A stretch of 64,000 nucleotides of DNA, taken from positions 62,001 through 126,000 of the forward strand of contig NZ_NWSV01000011.1 of the NCBI RefSeq assembly GCF_002531935.1, written 5' to 3'. Made by a program: the position numbers and the translations under genes. The first letter of the stretch is position 1. Each line of letters starts with the position of its first letter. The stretch comes from Rhizobium chutanense (GTDB lineage Bacteria > Pseudomonadota > Alphaproteobacteria > Rhizobiales > Rhizobiaceae). The notes below the pieces were generated by a model. It was given only the letters and a program-made list of their open reading frames with translations. It made no database searches and had not been told where the DNA came from. This document shows positions 35,136 to 43,530 of the stretch, one piece after another.

Positions 35136-38100
35136 TCATGCTTCTGCCGCGACTTCGGCCCTGGCTTTCTCATCCCGCGGGATTCTGAACCATGCGACGT
35201 AGAGCGCCGGCAGGAACAGCAGGGTGAGCGCGGTTCCCACAACGATGCCGCCCATCATGGCGTAGGCCATCGGTCCCCAGAAGATCTCGCGCGAGATCGG
35301 GATCAGCGCGAGGGTGGCGGCGGCCGCCGTCAGCATGATCGGCCGCATGCGGTGTTCGGTCGCCTCGATGACCGCCTGCCATGGCGCCATCCCTTCGGCA
35401 CGCAGATGCTCGATCTGCACGACCAGGATGACGGAGTTGCGGATCAGGATGCCGATCAGCGCCAGAATGCCGAGGATCGCGACGAAGCCCATCGGCGCAT
35501 TGCTCAGCAGGAGTGCCGCGACCACGCCGATCAGAGCCGTCGGCGCGACCGCGAAGACCAGGAACAGGCGGCTGAAGCTCTGCAGCTGGATCATCAGGAT
35601 CGTCGCCATGGTGAACAGCATCAGCGGAGCCACGGCGGCGATCGGCCCCTGCGCTTCGGCGCTGGACTCAACTGCACCGCCGATTTCCACCTTGTATCCC
35701 ACGGGAAGCGTCTTCTGGAACTCTTCCACCTTTGGCTTCAGCTGTTCGACGATCGTCGCGGGCTGCGTCGAGCCGATGACGGCCGCCTTGAGCGTGATGG
35801 TGGGCTGCCGGTCACGACGCCAGATCGTCGGCTGCTCGAGTTCGTAGCGGAAATTCGCGACCGCCGAGAGAGGCACGACCTTGCCGTTTGAAGTGGAGAG
35901 CTGCAGATTCTCTAGCGTCTGGACGGAATCGCGCTCGGATTTGCTGGCTCGCCCGATGACGTTGACCAGGTAGATATCGTCGCGGATCTGCGTCGCTGTC
36001 GAACCCTCGACGATGCCGTTGAGAGCCGTCGCGATATCCTCGGAAGAGACCCCGAGCTGGCGCGCCTTGTCCTGCAGAACATCGACCTTCACCACGCGCG
36101 AGGGCTCGTTCCAGTCCAGCACCATGTTCGACAGCAGCGGATGGGTGCCGACGACGCCGGCGAATTGCTGGGAGATATCTCGGACCGTCTGAATATCGGG
36201 GCCGCTGATCCGGTACTGGACCGGCTTGCCCACCGGCGGGCCGATGTCGAGAAGCTTCACGAAGGCGTCGGTGCCCGGGAAGGTTTTCGTCAGATAATCC
36301 TGCAGCTCCGCCCGCACTTTGTCGCGCACGTCGAGGCCTTTGGTGACAATGATGGTCTGCCCGAAGGTGACGTCAGGCGTCTGCACGTCGAAGGACAGGA
36401 TGAAGCGCGGCGCGCCTTGACCGACATAGGTCGTCCAATGGTCGATATCCTTGTTATCGGCCAGCATCTCCTTTTCGAACTTGGCCATCTGCCTGTTGGT
36501 CTCGGCAATCGAACTGTTATGAGGCAGGTTCCAGTCGATGACGAGCTCGGTTCTGTCCGAGTTCGGGAAGAACTGCTGCTGCACCAGCCCCATGCCGCCG
36601 ACCGAGAGAGCGAAGACGCCGACCGTCAGCACGATGGTGATCCAGCGCCAGCGCATCGCGAGCTTCAACAGCCAGGAGAAAACGGCGGCGAAGCGGCCCT
36701 TCTTCTCATGATGCGACTTCATCGTCTTCGGCAGGATCGTGACCCCGAGAAGCGGCGTGAACAGCACGGCGACGATCCAGGAGACCACAAGCGAAACCGC
36801 GATGACGACGAAAAGCGTGAAGGTGAATTCGCCGGCCGCACTGCTGTTGAGGCCGACCGGGATGAAGCCCGCGACGGTCACCAGCGTTCCCGTCAACATC
36901 GGGAAGGCGGTCGAGGTGTAGACGTAAGTGGCGGCCTTCCTCAGATCGTCGCCCGCCTCCAGGCGAGCCACCATCATCTCCACGGCGATCATGGCGTCGT
37001 CGACGAGCAGGCCGAGCGCGATGATGAGCGCGCCGAGCGAGATGCGCTGAAGCGAAATGCCGGAATATTCCATCACCACGAAGGTGATGGCGAGCACGAG
37101 CGGAATGGAGATCGCCACCACCATGCCGGCGCGAAGGCCGAGGCTGATGAAGCTGATGACGAGCACGATCACGATCGCTTCGAAGAGCGCGCGGGTAAAG
37201 CCCGAAACAGCCTCATCGACGACCGCTGGCTGATCGGAAACGCGGTGGACATCCACGCCGATCGGCAGATCGGCGACGACGTGTTTCATCTGAGCGTCGA
37301 GCGCCTCGCCGAACTCCAGCAGATTGGCGCCCTGCTTCATGCCGATGGCAAGCCCGATCGCCGGTTCGCCTTTGAAGCGGAACAGCGACGACGGCGGATC
37401 CACATAGCCGCGCGTGATCGTGGCGACATCGGTCAGCGGGAAGAAGCGGTCATTGATGCGAAGGTTGATCGACCGCAGGCTTTCCTCGGAAGTGAACTGC
37501 CCACTCACCCGCAAGGCGATGCGCTCCGGCCCGGCATCGACAAAGCCGGATTGCGTGACGGCATTCTGGGCCTGCAGCGTCTGGATGACCGACTGCTGGT
37601 CGATGCCGAGTGCCGCGATCTGGCGCGTGGAGAATTCGAGATAGATCGCCTCGTCCTGGGCGCCGATCACGTCGACCTTGCCGACATTGGGCACCGTCAG
37701 AACCTCGGAGCGGGCGTTTTCCACGAGGTCGCGAAGCTGGCGCTGGCTCAGGCCGTCGCTGGTGAAGGCGTAGATGTTGCCGAACACGTCGCCGAAGCGG
37801 TCATTGAAGAAGGGACCGACCACCCCGCTCGGGAAATCGCCCTTGATGTCGGCGATCATGTTGCGGATGCGCAGCCAGGTCGGCGCGACATCCTTAGCCT
37901 TGGTCGTCGGCAGTAGTTCTACGAAAACGGTCGTCTGGCCAGCGACGGTCTGGCTCTTGGTGTAGTCGAGCGATTCCAGCTCCTGGAGCTTTTTCTCGAT
38001 CCTGTCGGTCACCTGCCGCGTCACCTCCTCGGCGGAAGCGCCGGGCCACTGGGCGGTGATCACCATCGTCTTGATGGTGAAGTTCGGGTCTTCCTCGCGG

Positions 38101-38207
38101 CCGAGGTTCAGATAGGAGAAGGTGCCGGCGAGAATGAAGACGATCATGAAGTACCAGACGAGCGAACGGTGCTCGAGCGCCCAGTCGGAAAGATTGAAGG
38201 ACTTCAC
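35136..38207 (-). CDS. RND efflux transporter permease
   Basis: The 1023-residue inner-membrane pump subunit has the twelve-helix, twice-repeated RND layout. A short first helix is followed by GREEDPNFTIKTMVI and a porter domain. The proton-relay aspartates of helix 4 are in LLVDDAMIAVEMM. The second repeat ends LPALYVAWFRIP. It is of the HAE1/VexF-like group that exports drugs, dyes or plant compounds. It follows two adaptor genes with ATGA-type overlaps. No outer-membrane TolC-like gene is in this operon, so a general TolC must serve it. Confidence 0.92.
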   Translation of the reverse strand: MKSFNLSDWALEHRSLVWYFMIVFILAGTFSYLNLGREEDPNFTIKTMVITAQWPGASAEEVTRQVTDRIEKKLQELESLDYTKSQTVAGQTTVFVELLPTTKAKDVAPTWLRIRNMIADIKGDFPSGVVGPFFNDRFGDVFGNIYAFTSDGLSQRQLRDLVENARSEVLTVPNVGKVDVIGAQDEAIYLEFSTRQIAALGIDQQSVIQTLQAQNAVTQSGFVDAGPERIALRVSGQFTSEESLRSINLRINDRFFPLTDVATITRGYVDPPSSLFRFKGEPAIGLAIGMKQGANLLEFGEALDAQMKHVVADLPIGVDVHRVSDQPAVVDEAVSGFTRALFEAIVIVLVISFISLGLRAGMVVAISIPLVLAITFVVMEYSGISLQRISLGALIIALGLLVDDAMIAVEMMVARLEAGDDLRKAATYVYTSTAFPMLTGTLVTVAGFIPVGLNSSAAGEFTFTLFVVIAVSLVVSWIVAVLFTPLLGVTILPKTMKSHHEKKGRFAAVFSWLLKLAMRWRWITIVLTVGVFALSVGGMGLVQQQFFPNSDRTELVIDWNLPHNSSIAETNRQMAKFEKEMLADNKDIDHWTTYVGQGAPRFILSFDVQTPDVTFGQTIIVTKGLDVRDKVRAELQDYLTKTFPGTDAFVKLLDIGPPVGKPVQYRISGPDIQTVRDISQQFAGVVGTHPLLSNMVLDWNEPSRVVKVDVLQDKARQLGVSSEDIATALNGIVEGSTATQIRDDIYLVNVIGRASKSERDSVQTLENLQLSTSNGKVVPLSAVANFRYELEQPTIWRRDRQPTITLKAAVIGSTQPATIVEQLKPKVEEFQKTLPVGYKVEIGGAVESSAEAQGPIAAVAPLMLFTMATILMIQLQSFSRLFLVFAVAPTALIGVVAALLLSNAPMGFVAILGILALIGILIRNSVILVVQIEHLRAEGMAPWQAVIEATEHRMRPIMLTAAAATLALIPISREIFWGPMAYAMMGGIVVGTALTLLFLPALYVAWFRIPRDEKARAEVAAEA

Positions 38208-39289
38208 TGGCTGATCTCCTGGTCGATCCTGATGGCCTGGCCATCTTCAAGTTTATGCACGCCGGCTACAACCACCCTTTCTCCGGGTGAGAGCCCTTCG
38301 GTGATGCGGACGGTGCCGCCGTCGACGACGTCGCCGTCGATTTTCACGCGGCGCAGCGTCACCTTCTTGGCCGGCACGTCGACGATCCACACAGTCGGGC
38401 CATCGGCGCCGGCGAGAATGGCGGAGGAAGGCAGCACGATCTCGGGATCGGCGGCGATGGTCGCGGAAGCCGATATGACGGCGCCGATCCTGAAAGCGGT
38501 CGGCGGGTCGGTGAGCGCGATCTTGGTCCGGCTCGTGCGGGTGGCGGTCTCCGCCTCCGGGGCGATTTCACGCACGACTCCCGTGGTGCGGATCGAAGGC
38601 TCGAGCTGCAGTGTCACTTCGAAGGGTGCGCCGATCTTCAGCTTCTGGGCGGCGGCCTGGGGCACGTCGACCACGGCGTCGCGCTTGTCCGGCCGTGCAA
38701 TGGTTACGACCGTCTGGCCGGCCGATACGACCTGCCCGACCTCGGCCGAAGTCGCCGTCACCACGCCGTCGAATTCCGCCTGAAGCTGCGCATAGCCGAG
38801 CTGCTCCTTGGCCTTGTCGAGATTGGCCTGCGCCTTGGCGACGGCGGCCGCAGCCGTGCGCCTCGCCTGCTCGGCCTCCTCAAGCGAGGCTTCGGTGCCG
38901 GAGCGCGACTCCAGAAGCGCGCGCTGGCGCTCTTCCGTGGTCACCGCGTTCCTGAGCTGCGCATCGCTGTTTTCCACGTCGGACTGGGCGCTGCGCACGG
39001 CAAGCTCCAGCGCCAGCGGATCGATGGCGGCAACGACATCACCCCGCTTGACGATATCTCCGACGTTAACGTTACGGGCGATCATCCGCCCGAGAATCCG
39101 GAAACCGAGCTCGGTCTCGATCGTCGGTTCGATCGTGCCGGTGAGGCCGAGACTCGTAGCCGGCGTCTGCTTGACTGTCGTCGACAGCACCGGACGAGGC
39201 GCTTCCTCCTTGCTTTCCTCCTGCTTGGTGCAGGACGAGATCAGGGCCGTACCCATCATCAGTGCGATTATCTTGGGACGAATACTCAC
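38204..39289 (-). CDS. RND periplasmic adaptor lipoprotein (second)
   Basis: The 361-residue membrane-fusion protein begins MSIRPKIIALMMGTALISSC, a lipoprotein signal with the lipobox ISSC. A lipoyl-like half (GFRILGRMIARNVNVGDIVKRGD), a long alpha-hairpin (DVENSDAQLRNAVTTEERQRALLESRSG...), the second lipoyl half (FDGVVTATSAEVGQVV) and beta-barrel and membrane-proximal domains follow. It connects the RND pump to the outer-membrane channel. The GTG start overlaps the stop of the other adaptor gene, and its own stop overlaps the pump gene. Confidence 0.9.
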   Translation of the reverse strand: MSIRPKIIALMMGTALISSCTKQEESKEEAPRPVLSTTVKQTPATSLGLTGTIEPTIETELGFRILGRMIARNVNVGDIVKRGDVVAAIDPLALELAVRSAQSDVENSDAQLRNAVTTEERQRALLESRSGTEASLEEAEQARRTAAAAVAKAQANLDKAKEQLGYAQLQAEFDGVVTATSAEVGQVVSAGQTVVTIARPDKRDAVVDVPQAAAQKLKIGAPFEVTLQLEPSIRTTGVVREIAPEAETATRTSRTKIALTDPPTAFRIGAVISASATIAADPEIVLPSSAILAGADGPTVWIVDVPAKKVTLRRVKIDGDVVDGGTVRITEGLSPGERVVVAGVHKLEDGQAIRIDQEISQ

Positions 39290-40359
39290 TTGGAAGCTTC
39301 CTTGACATAAGACACGATTTCACCGGGCCTGAGGAACTTGGTTCCGTCGGTCACCACGACCTCTCCCTCCGACACGCCCGACTTCACGATGAAGCTGCCG
39401 GTCTCATAATCGGCGACGTCGATCGCCCTGACCGATACGGCGGACGATGCGGGATCGACGATCCAGACGGCGGGTTTGCCGTCCCTGGAGGTCATCGCCG
39501 ACCAAGGAAGCTGGATGACGTCCTGCGAAACGTAACGGAACCTGCCGACGACGGGAGCACCGAGCGGAATGGGAGCGTCGCTCGATACCGCAACCTTAAC
39601 CCGGATGGTTCCCGTCGCAGAATCGATCGTCGGCGAAATTTCGCGAACCTTCGCCACGATCTTCTGCGTCGGGTCCGACAGAAGATTAACGGTCCCATCG
39701 CCGTCGATCGGGCGCAAGAACGCGCTCTCGACCACTTCGAAGACCGCATCCCGGTCACCGTCATGAGCAAGGGTGAAGACGACCTGGGCCGCCTGCGCCA
39801 CCTGCCCGACCTCGGCATTGCGGGCGGTGATTACCCCGTCGGCATCCGCCTTCAGCTCGGTATAGGACAAGGTATCCTGCGCAGTTTCCAGAAGCGCCTG
39901 CGCCGATTTCGTCGAGGCCTGTGCAGTCAGGAGAGCCTCCTGCGCCTGATCGAGCGCGGCGCGCGTCGTCACCTGCGTTTTAAACAGGCTCTGCTGGCGG
40001 TCGAATGCGAGCTGCGCCTGGGTCTGCTGCGCCTCCGCCGACTGAAGATTGGCCGCGGCCACATCCAGGTCGGCCTTCTGCTCTTCCGGGTCGATGCGCG
40101 CCAGAAGTTGCCCCGCCTTCACGGACTGCCCGACCTCGGCCAGCCGCTCGATGATCTTGCCGCTGACGCGGAAGGACAGATCGGTCTGGACACGGGCGCG
40201 AATCTCCCCCGTGATCGCGCCACCCTGGGCCAGCGGCTCGGGCTTGGCGACGACGGTGGCGACCTGCCGCGGCGTGGGCTCGGTCGGCCCGCCCGCATCG
40301 CTGCATGATGCGAGACCGATGGCGCATACGATCGCTGTGGCGACCAGAATGGTTCTCAT
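39286..40359 (-). CDS. RND periplasmic adaptor lipoprotein (first)
   Basis: The 357-residue membrane-fusion protein starts MRTILVATAIVCAIGLASC, a lipoprotein signal. Lipoyl halves (SFRVSGKIIERLAEVGQSVKAGQ; ADADGVITARNAEVGQVAQ) flank a hairpin with a Gln/Ala-rich coil. It is first in the efflux operon. ATG 40359 has AAGAGGT four bases upstream; longer frames extend into the TetR gene and are not real. Two different adaptors for one pump are unusual but known in rhizobia, where they may form a heteromeric ring. Confidence 0.9.
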   Translation of the reverse strand: MRTILVATAIVCAIGLASCSDAGGPTEPTPRQVATVVAKPEPLAQGGAITGEIRARVQTDLSFRVSGKIIERLAEVGQSVKAGQLLARIDPEEQKADLDVAAANLQSAEAQQTQAQLAFDRQQSLFKTQVTTRAALDQAQEALLTAQASTKSAQALLETAQDTLSYTELKADADGVITARNAEVGQVAQAAQVVFTLAHDGDRDAVFEVVESAFLRPIDGDGTVNLLSDPTQKIVAKVREISPTIDSATGTIRVKVAVSSDAPIPLGAPVVGRFRYVSQDVIQLPWSAMTSRDGKPAVWIVDPASSAVSVRAIDVADYETGSFIVKSGVSEGEVVVTDGTKFLRPGEIVSYVKEASK

Positions 40360-40395
40360 AGTTGACCTCTTGCTCTCAACGGCAGCTGCTATATA

Positions 40396-40417
40396 ATTGA
40401 CTGACGCATTAGTCAAT
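40396..40417. promoter_or_regulatory. TetR operator candidate of the efflux operon
   Basis: ATTGACT, eight bases, AGTCAAT is a perfect inverted repeat between the divergent efflux and TetR genes, 36 bp from the adaptor start. Extending the arms inward gives nine pairs with one mismatch. Size and place fit a TetR-dimer site controlling both promoters. Confidence 0.6.
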
Positions 40418-40470
40418 GAAACTTTGTGCCGCAGGGAACGAGGGCGTGCACGACACCGGAGGCGAGAAAA

Positions 40471-41103
40471 ATGGCAGCTCAGAAGAAGCTCACCCGCGCG
40501 GAACAGAAAGCGCTGCGGCCCATCCAGATTCTCGATGCCGCCTTCGAGGAATTCGTCAGATCCGGTTTCGCGGGCACGCGCGTCGAAGACATCGCCGATA
40601 GGGTGGGTGTCACCAAGGGCACGGTCTACGTCTATTTCGAAACGAAGGAAAAGCTTTTCGAAGCGATGATCAACCACTTCTCCGTGCCGTTTCAGGAACT
40701 GCTGGGGATCACCGAGAGCCTCAGCGGCAGCGTCACTGACAGGCTAACCTCCATTCTCGGGCTGCTCTACGAACAGGTCGCCGAGGATCGCACGACCCGC
40801 GAGCTGACGCGGCTCGTCATTGCGGAAGGACATCGCTTCCCGGACCTGATCGACCGTCACCACGATCAGTTCATCGAGCCGATCATCGCCAAGGTTGACG
40901 CTCTCATTCTGGAAGGGGTTGCGTCCAAGGAGTTTCGCGAGGTTCCGGTGGAATTCTCCGACATCGTGGTGGCGCCTATCCTGACCACGACGGTTCTCAG
41001 GCTGATATTCGACGATCGCCGCGTGCCCATTCCCAACAAGGACGCATTCCTGCGGACCTATTTCGACCTGCTGCTGCACGGCCTGCTTGCCAAGCCTCAT
41101 TGA
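40471..41103 (+). CDS. TetR-family repressor of the efflux operon
   Basis: The 210-residue regulator has an N-terminal helix-turn-helix (RPIQILDAAFEEFVRSGFAGTRVEDIADRVGVTKGTVYVYFETKEKLFEAMI), a typical TetR domain, and a helical ligand-binding C-domain of the AcrR/TetR_C type. It is divergent from the two-adaptor RND operon and most likely represses it in the absence of an exported drug or plant compound. ATG 40471 is chosen because GGAGGCGAG lies at good distance and because the earlier frame overlaps the operator region. Confidence 0.88.
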   Translation: MAAQKKLTRAEQKALRPIQILDAAFEEFVRSGFAGTRVEDIADRVGVTKGTVYVYFETKEKLFEAMINHFSVPFQELLGITESLSGSVTDRLTSILGLLYEQVAEDRTTRELTRLVIAEGHRFPDLIDRHHDQFIEPIIAKVDALILEGVASKEFREVPVEFSDIVVAPILTTTVLRLIFDDRRVPIPNKDAFLRTYFDLLLHGLLAKPH

Positions 41104-41178
41104 TCACGGAATGACGACAAATACCACGCGAAACGCATAGCTTTTCTCAAGTTTTTATGTGAAAACATCGAGTTAGCG

Positions 41179-42258
41179 ATGCCTTCGAAGGCATGGCCTC
41201 AATTCGTGACGGAAAAAGTGGAACGCAAAGTCAATCTCAAGGATGTCGCGCGCGATGCCGACGTGTCGCTGAGCACGGCCTCGCACGCTCTCAACGGAAC
41301 CGCGCCGCTGACGATCGAGGTGCGCGAGAGGGTTCTGGATTCGGCCAAACGCCTCGGTTACCTCGACCGCCGGCGGAAAAAGGCGACGATCGCCGCCTTG
41401 CGTGTCCTGCTTCTTGCCATTCCCGACGATGCCGCGCCGGAAAGCGACCTCAACCTGGTGAGTTGGACGATCCTCAACGGTCTCAGGAGGGAGTGCGAGC
41501 GCCGCGGCATCCGAATCGTGCCCTTCGTCAGCACCGGCCGGCGCATCGACGGCACCCAGGTCAGGCAGATCGCGCTCGCCGAGCGTGCCGACGGTATCGT
41601 CGTCCTGAACGACGACCAACCAGAACTCATCCGCAGCCTCGCCTCCCCCGACATGCCTGTTGTCATCGTCAATGGCGAGGATCCGGCCATGCTGGTCGAT
41701 ACGGTGACACCCGAAAACCGCTTCGGCGCACGGCTCGGCATCGAGCACCTGCTGGCGCTCGGGCATCGCCGCATCCTGCATCTGACCTGGAAGGGCCGTA
41801 CGACGATCCAGCGCCGGTATGACGGCTTTTCCGATGCTTATTTCGCCGCCCAGCTTCCAATGCCAACCGATATGATTCTGGAGGCCGAGGGATACGAGCC
41901 GAGACACGGCGAGGCGGCCATAAACGCGCTGCTCGACCGCGATCCCACGATGAAAGGCGCGACCGCTGTCTTCTGCGCCGCCGACAATCTGGCGCTCGGC
42001 TGCCTGAAGGCCTTGGCCGATCGCGACATCCGCGTGCCCGAAGCGATCTCCGTCCTCGGTTTCGACGATATCGTCCCCGGCGAATTCAGCCGTCCGCCGC
42101 TTTCAACGGTCAGCGTTCCCACCGACAAGCTCGGTGCCGCTGCCTTGGCGCTCATCGAACAGAGGCTGATCGCCAACGACCCGCAGCGGCCCGCCCATCG
42201 CCTGGAACTCGGGTGCCACCTCGTCTTGCGCGGCAGCATCGCGCCACCCCGCCTCTGA
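41179..42258 (+). CDS. LacI-family transcriptional regulator
   Basis: The 359-residue protein has the LacI DNA-binding head (VNLKDVARDADVSLSTASHALNG... VRERVLDSAKRLGYLDRRR) with hinge helix. A periplasmic-binding-protein-like sugar domain follows (LADRDIRVPEAISVLGFDDIVPGEFSRPPLSTV). It probably responds to a sugar. ATG 41179 has no good Shine-Dalgarno; GTG at 41218 (VERKVNLKDVA) is an equally good start. It is one of three regulators to the left of the carbohydrate locus and may control it. Confidence 0.85.
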   Translation: MPSKAWPQFVTEKVERKVNLKDVARDADVSLSTASHALNGTAPLTIEVRERVLDSAKRLGYLDRRRKKATIAALRVLLLAIPDDAAPESDLNLVSWTILNGLRRECERRGIRIVPFVSTGRRIDGTQVRQIALAERADGIVVLNDDQPELIRSLASPDMPVVIVNGEDPAMLVDTVTPENRFGARLGIEHLLALGHRRILHLTWKGRTTIQRRYDGFSDAYFAAQLPMPTDMILEAEGYEPRHGEAAINALLDRDPTMKGATAVFCAADNLALGCLKALADRDIRVPEAISVLGFDDIVPGEFSRPPLSTVSVPTDKLGAAALALIEQRLIANDPQRPAHRLELGCHLVLRGSIAPPRL

Positions 42259-42264
42259 AAGATC

Positions 42265-42283
42265 CGCCGCGCTCAGCGCGGCG
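42265..42283. terminator. Hairpin between convergent LacI and AraC genes
   Basis: CGCCGCGC, TCA, GCGCGGCG is a perfect 8-bp stem just after the LacI stop. Its loop is the stop codon of the convergent AraC gene. There is no T-run. Confidence 0.4.
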
Positions 42284-43304
42284 AACTCTCCGCCCGCAGG
42301 CGCGTGTCGCGCGGGCTTTCTCCGAAAGCACTGCGATAGATCGCAGAAAACCTGCCGGGATGAAAGAAGCCCCACGTTGTGCAGATGTCGCGAAGGGTTT
42401 GCTGGTTGAAGGGATCCCGCAATTGGTCGTGAACGGCTTTCAGCCTAATCGTGCGCAGATAGGCGCCCGGCGACGTTCCCCGAAAGGCCTTGAAGCCCGT
42501 TTGCAGCGCGCGCAGTGAAATCCCGACTTGATCCGCCACCATCGACATGGTGAAAGGCTCGGCAATGTTGGCGTGCATATAGTCGATGGCGCGCCGGACA
42601 TGCCACGGTGCGACAGCCGATACTTTCTTTTTTTCGAAATGGGCGGAAAGACGATGATGGCCAAATCGAATCACCAGGTCGGCGAGCGTTTCGCTCATCG
42701 TCGATACGGCCAGCGGCGAGGATAGAAGCGGCCCACCATTGCGCATGCCCTGCACGATGGTTTGCGCGAGGTTGCCGATAAGCCGGCCGGACGGTGTCGC
42801 GAGATCCACGACGGGTTCCAAATCGATCGAATCGAGGGTCGGTGTTTCCAGGAGAGAAAAGAGCGTTCGCCTGACGACTTTCCAATCCAGCAACAGCGCA
42901 TCCAGACAGGGCTGATCGCCTTGAACCGTGCGATCGCCGGCTTGGTGGTTGTTGGCCATGAGAATGCGGCCCGCCCCGCCTTCGACCATCCGGTTGCCGA
43001 TCGTCAGGCGAATAGATCCCGAGTGCGGAATATAGAAGGCGAGGTGTTGCGGGGTTTCATCGAGCGTTCGAACTTCGAAGGAGCTGTGAAAAACCGAATG
43101 AACCGCCGTCAACGAGCCGCTTGCTCTCAAATCGGTGGCCCAGGCGAAGTTTCGCTCATCGTGCAGCGGCTTCGCGCCAAAGACCCCATAGCCAGTCGTA
43201 AAGGCTTGCACCATCGACTCGAAGTCATCGCCCTCATGAGTCGGCGTGAAGCCGTAGTCCCGTTCGCGCGGATAAGCCGGTTTCTGAGATCTCAACCATA
43301 CCAT
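42273..43304 (-). CDS. AraC-family transcriptional regulator
   Basis: The 343-residue protein has a variable N-terminal sensing part, with a cupin-like stretch around AFYIPHSGSIRLTIGNRM. The C-terminal double helix-turn-helix domain is shown by VRRAIDYMHANIAEPFTMSMVADQVGISLRALQTGFKAFRGTSPGAYL and ICTTWGFFHPGRFSAIYRSAFGESP. This architecture is that of the rhizobial AraC activators with an AraC_binding_2 domain. A GGAG exists upstream, but about 14 bases from the ATG, so the start is not certain. Its target is unknown; the nearby carbohydrate locus is the first candidate. Confidence 0.82.
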   Translation of the reverse strand: MVWLRSQKPAYPRERDYGFTPTHEGDDFESMVQAFTTGYGVFGAKPLHDERNFAWATDLRASGSLTAVHSVFHSSFEVRTLDETPQHLAFYIPHSGSIRLTIGNRMVEGGAGRILMANNHQAGDRTVQGDQPCLDALLLDWKVVRRTLFSLLETPTLDSIDLEPVVDLATPSGRLIGNLAQTIVQGMRNGGPLLSSPLAVSTMSETLADLVIRFGHHRLSAHFEKKKVSAVAPWHVRRAIDYMHANIAEPFTMSMVADQVGISLRALQTGFKAFRGTSPGAYLRTIRLKAVHDQLRDPFNQQTLRDICTTWGFFHPGRFSAIYRSAFGESPRDTRLRAESSPR

Positions 43305-43440
43305 GCAGCTCGGTTCTTCTCCTTTTTCACGCCCGCCGATCCACCGCGCTCTCCATCTTCTCGGATATAGTCCCTTCGTCTCCAGGAAATACCGTCACCT
43401 TGGCTGGCTTGGCCGACTTCGATGCGGTAAGCAGGACTTA

Positions 43441-43457
43441 CAAATTGGGGACAGACC
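43441..43457. repeat. Short REP/transposon-end-like motif
   Basis: CAAATTGGGGACAGACC is the type of sequence that marks ends of REP-associated transposase elements (TTGGGGACAGACCC). Only one copy is seen and no transposase is near it. I treat it as a possible remnant. Confidence 0.25.
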
Positions 43458-43489
43458 CTCGGTTTGACAGAAGCAAAGCATTTCCCTCG

Positions 43490-43506
43490 GCAGGTTTCAC
43501 ACCTGC
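43490..43506. promoter_or_regulatory. Small inverted repeat before the ROK gene
   Basis: GCAGGT, five bases, ACCTGC lies 24 bases before the ROK-family start. It could be an autoregulatory site or a leader hairpin. The repeat is short, so chance is possible. Confidence 0.25.
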
Positions 43507-43530
43507 AGTGTAAATCAAATCGATCCGAAA

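Noticed and set aside
39286..40677. A longer adaptor protein starting at 40677
   Set aside because: The extra 106 codons run through the operator and the TetR gene on the opposite strand. The lipoprotein signal begins at 40359 with its own ribosome-binding site.
41157..41168. ATGT-GAAA-ACAT repeat just before the LacI gene
   Set aside because: Only four bases per arm. It does not match the ATGAAAATATTTTCAT palindromes or a usual LacI site with central CG.
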